From contig NZ_QQZY01000001.1 of NCBI RefSeq assembly GCF_003351045.1, positions 496,001 to 560,000 of the forward strand: a stretch of DNA of 64,000 nucleotides. Direction: 5' to 3'. A model generated the notes under the pieces. It was not told where the DNA came from. It saw nothing but the letters and a program-made list of their open reading frames with translations, and searched no databases. This document shows positions 40,998 through 49,851 of the stretch, piece after piece (within the stretch, counting starts at the first letter, position 1; each line of letters opens with the position of its first letter). A program made the position numbers and the translations under genes. The DNA comes from Gaiella occulta (lineage in GTDB: Bacteria > Actinomycetota > Thermoleophilia > Gaiellales > Gaiellaceae).

Positions 40998-41686
40998 CAC
41001 GCCGGCTCGTCCACGAGCGCGTCGAGCATCGCCCGCGCAAGCTCGTCGCACGCCGCGACCACCGTACCCCAATGACGCCATCGCGGCTCCAGCTTCCGGT
41101 ACGTTCGGAGGTCGACGTCGGAGAGGTCGTACGGGGCCGGCTGCGCCAGTTGCTTCGCGAGCTGCGTCGCGATGCGGTGCCCGCCGGCGCCGATCTGGTC
41201 CTCGTAATACGCGTCGAGTCCGAGTGCGACCGAGGCTGCCGATTCCACCCCGAGCCGGTCGGCGAGCGCCACGAGATCGAGATAGTCGCGTGTCGCGTTG
41301 CGGCGCAGGACCAGCCACGCCTTGACCCGGGTCATCTCCTCGAGGGTCGGCACGCGCAGCCTCCCCGCCGGCGTCTCGACCTCCTCGACCTCGAGCGGTC
41401 GGCGCCTGACGAGTTGCCGCACACCCGTCTCGATGCCGTCGAGGCTGCCGAGGATCAGAACCGGCCGGTTCACCCGGGCGGTCGTCCACCCGTCTGCCTG
41501 TTCCAGGTGCGCGAGGACGTCGTCGAAGCGGGTTCGCAGGTCCGTGAGCACATGATCGTCGTCGAACGAGACGCGGTGGGAGGCGTGCATCGACGCCGCC
41601 GTGCCTCCGACGAGGACGGCGTCCGGGAGCAGCTCCTGCAACCGCGCGGCCGCCGCGAGCACCTGATGCCAGTCGCTCTCCGTCAT
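40997..41686 (-). CDS. AbiEii-like nucleotidyltransferase (probable toxin)
   Basis: This 229-residue protein has the minimal nucleotidyltransferase signature VLVGGTAASMHASHRVSFDDDHVLTD (Gly-Gly, then the His-Arg-Ser-Asp-Asp metal site, about 25-50) and the downstream RVPTLEEMTRVKAWLVLRRN...RDYLDLVALA typical of AbiEii/DUF1814-like enzymes. These nucleotidylate or pyrophosphorylate RNA or other targets. Its HTH partner gene follows with a one-base overlap. The promoter is a perfect TATAAT with an overlapping inverted repeat. Anti-phage or stress toxin by family analogy; the order enzyme-then-HTH is less common than antitoxin first. Confidence 0.75.
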   Translation of the reverse strand: MTESDWHQVLAAAARLQELLPDAVLVGGTAASMHASHRVSFDDDHVLTDLRTRFDDVLAHLEQADGWTTARVNRPVLILGSLDGIETGVRQLVRRRPLEVEEVETPAGRLRVPTLEEMTRVKAWLVLRRNATRDYLDLVALADRLGVESAASVALGLDAYYEDQIGAGGHRIATQLAKQLAQPAPYDLSDVDLRTYRKLEPRWRHWGTVVAACDELARAMLDALVDEPA

Positions 41687-41689
41687 GGT

Positions 41690-41704
41690 GTATAAGTATT
41701 ATAC
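41690..41704 (-). promoter_or_regulatory. Promoter and operator of the nucleotidyltransferase/HTH pair
   Basis: GTATAA-gta-TTATAC is a perfect inverted repeat that contains the minus-strand -10 TATAAT (41703-41698), eleven bases before ATG 41686. Binding of the HTH partner would cover the -10, giving autoregulation. This AT-rich site stands out in a GC-rich region. Confidence 0.65.
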
Positions 41705-41826
41705 CTCATAAGGTTTGAGTCGCAACGCGAACGGGCGGCCGTCTCTCGGGAGCATCGGGCGCGGCCTCTCGCGCCCGGGCGGGCGGCGCCGTCGAGCGGT
41801 GACGGCGGCGTCGCCTCGAGGCGCGG

Positions 41827-43770
41827 TCAGGGGCGTTCGAGCGACTCGGCGAGCAGCGTCGCCACGTCGGCGACCCGCATCTCGGCGCCGTTCTGGCGCA
41901 CACCGTCGTCGAGCATGACGGTGCAGAACGGGCAGGCGACGGCGAGTGTGCCGGCGCCGGTCGCGACCGCCTCGCGCGCGCGCTCCTCGTTGATCTGGCC
42001 GCCGCGCTCCTCCATCCACATGTGCGCGCCGCCGGCGCCGCAGCAGAACGTGCGCTTGCCGCTGCGTGCCATCTCGAGCGGCTTGCCGATGCGCGACACG
42101 ATCTCGCGCGGGGCGGAGACGACGTCGTTGTGGCGGGCCAGGTAGCACGAGTCGTGGTACGTGATCTCCTCGCTGCCTGCGACCGGCTGCAGCTTCCCCT
42201 CCTGCAGCAGCTCGGCGAGCAGCTCGGTGTGGTGGACGACCTCGTAGCTGCCGCCGAAGTCCGGGTACTCGTTGGCGAGCGTGTTGAAGCAGTGCGGGCA
42301 GCTCGCGACGATCTTCTTCACTCCGGCCTCGTTCATCGTCGCCACGTTCTGCTGGGCGAACGTCTGGAACGTGTACTCGTTGCCCATGCGGCGCGCTGGG
42401 TCGCCGGTGCAGCTCTCGCGCGGGCCGAGGATGGCGAAGTCGACGCCGGCGGCCTGCAGCAGCTTCGCCGTCGACCGGGCCGTCAGCCGCGCCCGCTCGT
42501 CGAACGAGGCGGCGCAGCCGACCCAGTAGAGCACCTCGGGCGGCGGCTCGCCCGGCTGCAGCACCCGCACGTCGAGGCCGTCCGCCCAGTCGGCCCGCTC
42601 GGCCTGCGGCTTGCCCCACGGGTTCGACGAGCGCTCGACGTCGCGCAGCATCGTGCCCGCCTCCGCCGGGAAGCGCGACTCGACCATGACGAGGTGCCGG
42701 CGCAGGTCGACGATGTGATCGACGTGCTCGATCGACACGGGGCACTCGTGGACGCAGGCGCCGCACGTGACGCAGTCCCAGACGACGTCGTCGGAGACGG
42801 CGTTCGGCACGAGCGCGGACGGCTCGAACGGCTCGCCGCCGTTGCGCGCGGCGAGCACCTTCGGGCCCTCCGCGAAGAGCTGGTCGCGCAGGCCCATGAT
42901 GAGCAGCTTCGGAGAAAGCTCCTTGCCCGTCGCATAGGCGGGGCAGACGTCCTGGCAGCGCCCGCACTCGGTGCACGACATCGTGTCGACCATCTGCTTC
43001 CACGTCATGTCCGCGACCGTCGCCGAGCCGAAGCGCAGGTCGGCCTCGTCCTCGGCCTCGAAGTCCAGCGGTTCGAGCCGCCCTCGCGCGCGCGTGCGCC
43101 CGAAGAAGACGTTGACGGCGGCCGTCGCGATGTGCAGGTGCTTGGAGTGGGGCAGGTAGGCGAGGAAGCCGAGCACGAGCAGCACGTGCGCCCAGACGGA
43201 GACCCGCTCCAGCACGTCGGTCGCCGTCCCCCCTCCGAACAGGCCCGCGATCGTGTCGGAGACGGGCGCCCAGGCGTCGGGAGCCTCGTTCAGCCCGAGC
43301 GCGATGCGCGACGCGTGCCAGGCGAGCAGGGTCAGCACGATGCCGGCGATCCACGCCAGGATGAGGTCGGCCTCGCCGAGGTGGCTGCCCTCGAAGCGCC
43401 TGGGCCGCTGCACCTTGCGGATCCACACCGCGGCCAGGACGCCGGCCAGCACGAGCAACGAGAACAGGTCGACGAGGAACGCGAACCAGCCCTGGCGCGC
43501 GAGCCAGGGCAGCGTCCAACCCTCGTCGACGGCACCGAGCAGCGCCATCAGGATGGTGGGGAAGAGGACGAGGAAGCCCCAGAAGATGAGGGCGTGCACG
43601 AGGCCGGGCACGAGCCGCTGGAACAGCTTCCGCTGCCCGAGCACGACGACGGCCTCGTTGCGCAGGCGCAGCGGGACGTCGTCCGAGCGGTCGACGGGCT
43701 TGCCCATGCGCACGAGCCGGGCGAGCAGCAGCGCCCGGCGCGCGAACGCGCCGCCCGCCACGAGCAGCAC
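41827..43770 (-). CDS. EtfD/DgcB-like membrane Fe-S oxidoreductase
   Basis: This protein of about 647 residues has about five membrane spans (residues 1-235, NarI-like, with SWxHxLL-type histidines such as SVWAHVLLVLGFL). A soluble part follows with two [4Fe-4S] sites (CTECGRCQDVCPAY and CVTCGACVHECPV) and two CCG domains (SCPHCFNTLANEYP, FCCGAGGAHMW). It closely fits EtfD of mycobacteria and DgcB of dimethylglycine users, which pass electrons from ETF to menaquinone. The gene directly follows etfBA. No good ribosome-binding site is seen; GTG 43770 is the first conventional start after the EtfA stop and leaves a very short lead to span 1. Confidence 0.85.
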   Translation of the reverse strand: MLLVAGGAFARRALLLARLVRMGKPVDRSDDVPLRLRNEAVVVLGQRKLFQRLVPGLVHALIFWGFLVLFPTILMALLGAVDEGWTLPWLARQGWFAFLVDLFSLLVLAGVLAAVWIRKVQRPRRFEGSHLGEADLILAWIAGIVLTLLAWHASRIALGLNEAPDAWAPVSDTIAGLFGGGTATDVLERVSVWAHVLLVLGFLAYLPHSKHLHIATAAVNVFFGRTRARGRLEPLDFEAEDEADLRFGSATVADMTWKQMVDTMSCTECGRCQDVCPAYATGKELSPKLLIMGLRDQLFAEGPKVLAARNGGEPFEPSALVPNAVSDDVVWDCVTCGACVHECPVSIEHVDHIVDLRRHLVMVESRFPAEAGTMLRDVERSSNPWGKPQAERADWADGLDVRVLQPGEPPPEVLYWVGCAASFDERARLTARSTAKLLQAAGVDFAILGPRESCTGDPARRMGNEYTFQTFAQQNVATMNEAGVKKIVASCPHCFNTLANEYPDFGGSYEVVHHTELLAELLQEGKLQPVAGSEEITYHDSCYLARHNDVVSAPREIVSRIGKPLEMARSGKRTFCCGAGGAHMWMEERGGQINEERAREAVATGAGTLAVACPFCTVMLDDGVRQNGAEMRVADVATLLAESLERP

Positions 43771-43802
43771 CGCCGCGAGGGCGGCAGCGGAGAGCGCGGT
43801 GC

Positions 43803-44750
43803 CTATGCTCCCCTCGCCTTCCGGATCGCGGCCGAGATCGCCGGCAGCACCTCGTGCAGGTCGCCGACGACGGCGTAGTCGGCCACCGACATGATCGGAG
43901 CCTCCGCGTCGGTGTTGACGGCGAGGATCCGCTTCGCGCCCTTGCACCCCGCGATGTGCTGGGTTGCCCCGGAGACGCCGCAGGCGATGTAGATCTCCGG
44001 CGCGATCTTGTTGCCCGTCTGCCCGACCTGCTCGGTGTGCGGGCGCCAGCCCGCCATCGTGACGGCGCGCGAGCATCCGACCGCGCCGCCGAGCAGCCCC
44101 GCGAGATCCTCGATCGGCGCGAAGCCCTCGGCCGAGCCGACTCCCCTGCCGCCGCTGACGACGACCTTCGCGTCCGCGAGCGAGACACCGCCGGCGGCCG
44201 GCGCCAGGCGGTCGCGGACGCGCACGACGAGATCCGCGTCGGCGAGAGCCGGCGTGAACGGCTCGACCGCCCCGGGACTGCCGGGCTCCGCCCCGGCGAC
44301 CGCGTGGGGAGCGACGGTGAGGAGCGCCCGGCCGGCATGGAGGAGCGCCTCCTCGAGCAGGCTGCCGCCCCAGCGGACGCGGGTGAGCGCGATCGGGTCG
44401 CCCGGCGTGACGGACGTGCAGTTCGCGGCGAGCGGCTCCCCGAGGCGCGCGGCCGCGCGCGCCATCGCATCGGTCGCGTGCTCGGAGCCGGGCGCCACGA
44501 TCGCCGTCGCGCCGGTCCTGCCGGCCAGATCGCACACGATCGCCGCCCACGCATCGGGCGCGAACGCCTCCAGCGCCTCGTGCTCGGCCACATGGGCGAC
44601 GTCGGCCGGCACGCCCGCGGCCGCCTCGCGTCCGCCCGGGCCGATCAGGAGCGCGTGCACCGGGCCGCCGAGGCCGCGGGCGAGCGCGAGCGCCTGCAGC
44701 GAGACCTCCGTGGCGACGCCCTCGGCGTGCTCGACCAGCACGAGGTTCAC
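43803..44750 (-). CDS. etfA: Electron transfer flavoprotein alpha subunit
   Basis: This 315-residue EtfA has an N-terminal alpha/beta domain (LVLVEHAEG, VAPGSEHATDAMARAAARLG) and the C-terminal FAD domain with VVVSGGRGVGS, VGQTGNKIAPEI, GVSGATQHIAG and ILAVNTDAEAPIMSVADY, the classical FAD signature. It accepts electrons from the dimethylglycine dehydrogenase-like enzyme encoded upstream and hands them to the EtfD-like protein encoded downstream. GTG start overlaps the EtfB stop by four bases. All FAD-binding residues seem intact. Confidence 0.93.
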   Translation of the reverse strand: MNLVLVEHAEGVATEVSLQALALARGLGGPVHALLIGPGGREAAAGVPADVAHVAEHEALEAFAPDAWAAIVCDLAGRTGATAIVAPGSEHATDAMARAAARLGEPLAANCTSVTPGDPIALTRVRWGGSLLEEALLHAGRALLTVAPHAVAGAEPGSPGAVEPFTPALADADLVVRVRDRLAPAAGGVSLADAKVVVSGGRGVGSAEGFAPIEDLAGLLGGAVGCSRAVTMAGWRPHTEQVGQTGNKIAPEIYIACGVSGATQHIAGCKGAKRILAVNTDAEAPIMSVADYAVVGDLHEVLPAISAAIRKARGA

Positions 44751-45514
44751 GAGACCACCCCGATCCGCTGCAGCAGCTCGACGACGGCGGGCGCGGCGTC
44801 CGCGCCGCGTCCGAGCAACTCGGCCTGCTTCGACTCGCCCTCCGGGACGACGAGCCGCGACAGCTCGAGCCGCGAGGCCGGCCTCTCCGGCGTCGAGACG
44901 TCGAGCGGCTTGCGGCCCGCCCGCATGCGGCCCGGCACGGAGGGGTAACGCGGCAGGTTGAGCCCCTCGAGCACGGTGACGACGGCAGGGAGCGGCAGCT
45001 CGTACACGTCGCGGCCTCCGCCGAGCTCCTGTTCGCAGCGCACGGAGGCTCCCTCGACGGCGACGCCCTTGATCCCCGTCACGCAGGGGCGGCCGAGCGC
45101 GCGGGCGACCCGGATGCCGACCTGGTAGCCGCCGGAGTCCGCCGACTCGTTGCCGAAGAAGATCAGGTCGAACGAGCCGGAGGCCGCCTCGTCGGCGCGG
45201 ACGGCGTCGAGGATCGCGTCGGCGGTCGCCTCCGGATCCCACTCCTCCCCGCCGGTCCGGAGGTGCAGCCCGCGGTCGATCCCCATCGCCATCGCGTCGC
45301 GCAGCTGCTCCTCCGCATCGGGCGGGCCCAGCGTGAGCACGACCGACTCGCCGCCGTGCCGCTCGACGAGGCGCACGGCCTCCTCGACGCCGCACTCCTC
45401 GTGCGGGCTGATCGTGAAGCCGAGATGGCGCGTCTCGATCGCCTGCGCGTCGTCGCTGAGCACGATCCTGCCGCCCGTCATCGGAACCCGCTTCACGCAC
45501 ACGAGGACTCTCAC
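44747..45514 (-). CDS. etfB: Electron transfer flavoprotein beta subunit
   Basis: This 255-residue EtfB starts VRVLVCVKRVPMTGGRI. It contains ISPHEECGVEEAVRL, VVLTLGPPDAEEQLRDAMAMGIDRG, DLIFFGNESADSGGYQVG and a C-terminal recognition/anchor region (LELSRLVVPEGES). Its AMP site supports the EtfA subunit. The GTG at 45514 overlaps the dehydrogenase stop (GTGA) and its own stop overlaps etfA, so the three proteins come from one tightly coupled message. Its sequence is distinct enough from housekeeping EtfB to suggest a dedicated amine-oxidation ETF. Confidence 0.92.
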   Translation of the reverse strand: MRVLVCVKRVPMTGGRIVLSDDAQAIETRHLGFTISPHEECGVEEAVRLVERHGGESVVLTLGPPDAEEQLRDAMAMGIDRGLHLRTGGEEWDPEATADAILDAVRADEAASGSFDLIFFGNESADSGGYQVGIRVARALGRPCVTGIKGVAVEGASVRCEQELGGGRDVYELPLPAVVTVLEGLNLPRYPSVPGRMRAGRKPLDVSTPERPASRLELSRLVVPEGESKQAELLGRGADAAPAVVELLQRIGVVS

Positions 45515-48027
45515 GACCGGATTCTCGCGTTCTCGGGATCGAAGATGGGCGTCGGCCCGACCACGGCGACGGTGACGGGGTAGCGCTCGTTCATGTATTC
45601 GACGGCGAGCTCGGACGATCCCTCGACGGCGTGCTCGGGCGGGAGATAGGCGAGCAGGATGTACTTGCCGATCGACGGCCCGGCGCCCGCGCTCGTGACG
45701 TAGGAGCGCCGGCCCTTGCGGTCGCTGAGCGGCGTGCCGTCGCGGAGCGTGATCGGCTCGCGGCCGAGCGGGTAGCGCTTGACGCCGGCCGCCGAGGTGT
45801 GGTCGTCGACCGTGAGCGTGCAGAGGATCGCGGCCGGCTCCTCCTCGCGGTGGCGCAGGTGGGCTTCCTTGCCGACGAAGTCCTGCTCCTTCACCTTCGG
45901 CCGCTGCATGCCCGCCTCGACGACCGTGTACTCGCTCTCGAGCTCGGCGCCGTAGGCGCGATAGCACTTCTCGAGGCGCCCGGTGGTGCCGTAGACGCCG
46001 ATCCCGCAGGCGGTGAGACCGTGCGGAGCGCCCGCTTCGAAGAGGACGTCCCAGAGCCGGCCGCCCTGCTCCATCGGCACGTACAGCTCCCAGCCGAGGT
46101 CGCCGACGTAGGAGATGCGCGAGGCGAGCACGAGCTGCGAGCCGATCTCGATCGTCCGGCAGCTGCCGAACGGGAAGCCCTCGTGGGTGACGTCGTCGGA
46201 GGTGACGCTCGAGAGGATGTCGCGGGCACGCGGCCCCCACAGGCCGATCGTCGTCCAGGCGCTCGTGACGTCGACGAGGCTCGCCGAGCCGTCCTCGGGC
46301 AGGAGGTCGACGAAGAGCTTGCGGTCGGCCATGCCGTGGGCGCCCCCCGTGACGATCCGGAACTCCCGCTCGCCGAGCCGCATGATCGTGAGGTCGGACC
46401 TGAAGCCGCCTCCCGGGCTCAGCACCGGTGTGTAGACGACCCGGCCGACCGGCACGTCCATCTGCGCGAGCACCGCGCGCTGCAGGGCGTCGAGGGCGCC
46501 CGCTCCCTTCACGTCGAAGACGGCGAAGGCGGAGAGGTCGAAGATGCCGGCGTGCTCCCGCATGGCGAGGTGCTCGGCGTTGATGATCGGCGACCACCAG
46601 CGGGCATCCCACTCCGCCTCGCGGGGCTCGACGCCGTAGCGCTCGACGAGCGGTGCGTTCGCCTCGTACCACTGCGGGCGCTCCCAGCCTGCCGCTTCGT
46701 AGAAGACCGCCCCCAGCGCCTCCTCCCGCGCGTGCATCGGCGAGCGGCGGATGCCGCGCTCGCTCGACCACTGCTCGGCCGGGTGCACGATCCCGTACGT
46801 CTTGGGGAACGCCTCGAACGTGCGCGCCTTCACGTGCGCTCGCGTCTTCTGGTGGTCGTGGAAGCGCGCGATGTCGGAGGAGTGCAGGTCGATGTGCGAC
46901 TCGCCGTGCACCATCCACTCCGCCACCGACTTGCCGACGGCCGGGCCTTCCTTCACCCACACGGCGGCCGCCGACCAGAGGCCCTTCACCTCCGGGGTCT
47001 CGCCGAGGATCGGCATCCCGTCGGGCGTGAGCGAGATGAGCCCGTTGATCGCGTACTTCACCCCGACCGACTCGTCGCCCACGATCTCGGGCATCAGCTC
47101 GAGTGCGTGCTCCATCTGCGGCGCGAAGTCGGCCTGCGTGAACGGGAACTCGGTCGGAGACAGGGCCGCCGCCTCGATCGAGGGGATCTCCTCGGGGTCG
47201 TGCAGGATCGAGCGGTGCGCGTAGGAGCCGATCTCGAGGCCGACACCGTCCTGGCGCTCGTACATGAACACGTCCATGTCGCGCACGATCGGGAACTCGA
47301 TCGCCTTCGTGCTCTTCTCGAAGCGCGGCACCGGGCCGACGTCGATCATCTGGTGCACCGCCGGCGTGAGGGGGATGTGGGCGCCGGCCATGCGCGCGAG
47401 CAGGGGGCTCCAGACGCCGCAGGCGATGACGACGACCTCCGCCTCGATCGTGCCGCGCGAGGTGTGGAGGCGCCGGATGCGCCCGCGCTCGACGTCCATG
47501 GCGCTCACGTCCGTGTTCGCGAACACCTGCAGGGCGCCCGCCGCGACGCCGCGCTCGCGCATGATCGTGCCGGCGCGCAGCGAGTCGACGACGGAGACGG
47601 TCGGGCAGTAGAAGCCACCGAGCAGGATCGTCTCGTCGATGAACGGCACGAGCTCCTTGATCTCGGCCGGGGTGACGAGCCGCGCCGAGTCGACGCCCCA
47701 CGACTTCGCCGACGCCATCCGCCGCCGCAGCTCCTCCATGCGCTCCTCGGTCCGCGCCACCTCGATGCCGCCGCATTCGGTGTTGACGTCCATCTCCCGG
47801 TATTGACGCTGCGACTCCAGCGTGAGCTGCGTCATCTCCTTGGAGTGGTCGACCGGGAAGATGAAGTTGGACGCGTGGCCGGTGGAGCCGCCCGGGTTCG
47901 GCAGCGGGCCCTTGTCGATCAGCACCACGTCGGACCACCCGAGCCGGGTGAGGTGGTAGGCGAGACTGTTGCCGACGATGCCACAGCCGATCACGACGGC
48001 TCTCGCGCTGCTCGGGAAGGTGCTCAT
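45511..48027 (-). CDS. Dimethylglycine/sarcosine dehydrogenase-like FAD-THF protein
   Basis: This 838-residue protein has an FAD-binding DAO domain (AVVIGCGIVGNSLAYHL, about 10-26; GGSTGHASNF, whose His occupies the covalent-flavin position) to about residue 370. A FAO_M linker and a GcvT-like folate domain (about 430-835; GIFDLSAFAVFDVKGAGA, GPRARDILSSV, ISYVGDLGWELYVP, DFVGKEAHL) follow. Such enzymes remove an N-methyl group oxidatively and load formaldehyde on THF. The usual WHAAG context around the flavin His is changed (GHASN). It heads an operon with etfBA and the EtfD-like gene, 36 bases after a GntR regulator. Likely substrate: dimethylglycine or another tertiary amine made by MttB. 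Confidence 0.88.
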   Translation of the reverse strand: MSTFPSSARAVVIGCGIVGNSLAYHLTRLGWSDVVLIDKGPLPNPGGSTGHASNFIFPVDHSKEMTQLTLESQRQYREMDVNTECGGIEVARTEERMEELRRRMASAKSWGVDSARLVTPAEIKELVPFIDETILLGGFYCPTVSVVDSLRAGTIMRERGVAAGALQVFANTDVSAMDVERGRIRRLHTSRGTIEAEVVVIACGVWSPLLARMAGAHIPLTPAVHQMIDVGPVPRFEKSTKAIEFPIVRDMDVFMYERQDGVGLEIGSYAHRSILHDPEEIPSIEAAALSPTEFPFTQADFAPQMEHALELMPEIVGDESVGVKYAINGLISLTPDGMPILGETPEVKGLWSAAAVWVKEGPAVGKSVAEWMVHGESHIDLHSSDIARFHDHQKTRAHVKARTFEAFPKTYGIVHPAEQWSSERGIRRSPMHAREEALGAVFYEAAGWERPQWYEANAPLVERYGVEPREAEWDARWWSPIINAEHLAMREHAGIFDLSAFAVFDVKGAGALDALQRAVLAQMDVPVGRVVYTPVLSPGGGFRSDLTIMRLGEREFRIVTGGAHGMADRKLFVDLLPEDGSASLVDVTSAWTTIGLWGPRARDILSSVTSDDVTHEGFPFGSCRTIEIGSQLVLASRISYVGDLGWELYVPMEQGGRLWDVLFEAGAPHGLTACGIGVYGTTGRLEKCYRAYGAELESEYTVVEAGMQRPKVKEQDFVGKEAHLRHREEEPAAILCTLTVDDHTSAAGVKRYPLGREPITLRDGTPLSDRKGRRSYVTSAGAGPSIGKYILLAYLPPEHAVEGSSELAVEYMNERYPVTVAVVGPTPIFDPENARIRS

Positions 48028-48063
48028 GACATGGGTCTCCTCATCGGTCGGTGGTTGTCGCGA

Positions 48064-48717
48064 TCAGAGCACGGCGCGGATCGCCCGCTCGAAGCCTTCG
48101 ATATGGCGGCGCATGACGTCCTCGGCGCGGCGCGGATCGCCGTCGCAGATCGCCTCGAGCAACTCGCGGTGCTCGGTCACGGCGTGCTCGAGCCGGGGCA
48201 CGCGGTCGAGGGCGAGGAACCAGATGCGCAGGGTGAGGATGTAGTACTCGTTCAGCGTCGACTCGATGAACGGGTTGTGCGCGCAGCGGTACACGTGGCG
48301 GTGGATGCGCTGGTCGAGCTCGATCAGCGTGCGCTCGTCGTGCTCGTCCGCAGCGCCGGGCAGCTCGGCGAGGAACGCCCGCGCCGCCGTGCGCTCCTCC
48401 GCGGCGGCACGCTCGGCGGCGCAGCGCGCGGCGAAGCTCTCGAGCACGATGCGCGCCTCCGACAGCGCCGCCAGATCGCCCACGTCGACGGGCGCCACGA
48501 CGATGCCGCGCCGCGGGTAGACCTCGACGAGCTTCTCCTGCGCGAGCGTCCGCAGCGCCTCCCGCACCGGCGTCCGCCCGAAGCCGAGCCGCTCCATCAG
48601 CTCGCGCTCGCTGACGGGGGCGCCCGGCGGCAGCTCGAGCGAGACGATCAGCTCGCGGATGCGATAGGCGGCGCGCTCGCTGAGCGACGCCGCCTCGTCG
48701 GCGTCGGGCTGGAACAC
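48064..48717 (-). CDS. GntR/FadR-family regulator
   Basis: This 217-residue protein has a winged helix (RIRELIVSLELPPGAPVSERELMERLGFGRTPVREALRTL, residues 20-60) and an FCD effector domain with the metal-binding His pattern (RIHRHVYRCAHN, HRELLEAI, MRRHIEGF). FCD-GntR proteins respond to small carboxylates or amino acids. Divergence is absent; it is co-oriented with the dehydrogenase operon that follows by 36 bases. GTG 48717 is the chosen start. A 9-base-arm palindrome lies 20 bases upstream, so it probably regulates its own transcript and the demethylation operon with it. Confidence 0.88.
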   Translation of the reverse strand: MFQPDADEAASLSERAAYRIRELIVSLELPPGAPVSERELMERLGFGRTPVREALRTLAQEKLVEVYPRRGIVVAPVDVGDLAALSEARIVLESFAARCAAERAAAEERTAARAFLAELPGAADEHDERTLIELDQRIHRHVYRCAHNPFIESTLNEYYILTLRIWFLALDRVPRLEHAVTEHRELLEAICDGDPRRAEDVMRRHIEGFERAIRAVL

Positions 48718-48737
48718 GGAGGGGGGAGGGGCCGAAG

Positions 48738-48760
48738 TTGATATACGAGACGTATATCAA
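48738..48760 (-). promoter_or_regulatory. GntR operator candidate
   Basis: TTGATATAC and GTATATCAA are perfect 9-base arms around GAGAC. The TTGATATAC-type half-site resembles FCD/FadR-family operators. It lies between the end of the betaine-importer operon and the regulator gene, 20 bases before the GTG. The AT-rich arms are exceptional in this GC-rich sequence. Confidence 0.75.
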
Positions 48761-48838
48761 ACGAAGGGGAGGCGCGCCGCTCGGAACGAGAAAGGAGAGC
48801 GGTGCGCCTCCCCGCGGAGGAGACGTTGCTCTGGCGGG

Positions 48839-49816
48839 CTACTTGCCGAGCCAGGCGTTGACCTTGGCCTGGTGGCCCTTGACCCAGATCTCCGCCGCCT
48901 TGTCCGGCTTCATCTTCTTGCCGGCGATGAGGTTGGCGACGGCGTTCTGGTCAGCCGACGTCCACTTGAACCGCTTGATCACGGCCAGCGCCGGCGAGCC
49001 GCTCTTCGCGAACTTGCCGCTCACCAGCTTGTCGAGCACGTAGGACGGGTACTCGCAGGCGAACTTCTTCGGATCGCCGCCCTTCTTCTCGTCGTCCAGG
49101 CAGCCCTTGAAGCGCTTCGGCAGCTGCACCCGCACGAGGTCGTACTGCGCGTTCAGGTACTGCGGGTCGTACCAGTAGAAGATCACGGGCTTCTTCTGCT
49201 TGTAGAGCTGGCTCCAGCGTGCCACCTGCGCGGGCTCGGCGCCGGCGACGACGTGCTTGAAGTCGAGCCCGAGGCCCTTGATCAGCATCCGGTCCTTCTG
49301 CACGTACGACGGGTCGCCGCCGAGGAACATCCCCTGCGAGCCCAACTCCGGCGACTTGAACACGCTCTCCTTGCCCTTCAGCCCCTTCCACGTCTTGAAC
49401 TGCGGGTACTGCTTGAGCAGGTAGCGCGGGATGTACCAGCCGATGACGCCGACGATGCCGTTGCCGCCGACCTTCACCACCGACCCGTTCTTCGTGTACT
49501 GCGGGAACGAGGCCAGGTTCTGCCAGTCCTCGAGCACGACGTCGATCTTGCCGTCGGCCATGGCCTGGAAGTTCGGCTGGCCCTCGGTGATGTTCGTCAC
49601 CTTCACCTTGCAGCCGAGGTTCTTCTCGAGCACGTACTTGACGACGTAGACGTTCGACGTCGACCCCGCCCACGCGTTCTCGTTGAGCACGACCGTGCCG
49701 CACGCCGTCGAGCGCGTGCCGCCGCCCATCGCGCTCGCCGACACGACGAGCGCCGCCAGCGCCACGATCGCGACCCCGGCCAGGCGCAGACGTCTCGCAG
49801 TGAGACGATCCCTCAT
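48839..49816 (-). CDS. proX: Glycine betaine/quaternary amine binding protein (ProX/OpuAC)
   Basis: This 325-residue OpuAC-family binding protein has a Sec-type signal peptide (basic MRDRLTARRLRL, hydrophobic AGVAIVALAALVVSASA, cleavage near 30). The mature part contains NENAWAGSTSNVYVVKYVLEK, VVLEDWQNL, KPVIFYWYDPQYLNAQY and WTSADQNAVANLIAG. The Trp/Tyr residues in these segments could form the aromatic cage for a trimethylammonium group. There is no lipobox Cys at the cleavage point. AAGGAGGG precedes the ATG. Third gene of the importer operon, 35 bases after the permease. It sets substrate choice for the system. Confidence 0.88.
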   Translation of the reverse strand: MRDRLTARRLRLAGVAIVALAALVVSASAMGGGTRSTACGTVVLNENAWAGSTSNVYVVKYVLEKNLGCKVKVTNITEGQPNFQAMADGKIDVVLEDWQNLASFPQYTKNGSVVKVGGNGIVGVIGWYIPRYLLKQYPQFKTWKGLKGKESVFKSPELGSQGMFLGGDPSYVQKDRMLIKGLGLDFKHVVAGAEPAQVARWSQLYKQKKPVIFYWYDPQYLNAQYDLVRVQLPKRFKGCLDDEKKGGDPKKFACEYPSYVLDKLVSGKFAKSGSPALAVIKRFKWTSADQNAVANLIAGKKMKPDKAAEIWVKGHQAKVNAWLGK

Positions 49817-49851
49817 TCGACCCTCCTTGTTTGTGTGTGTCACCCGGACGT

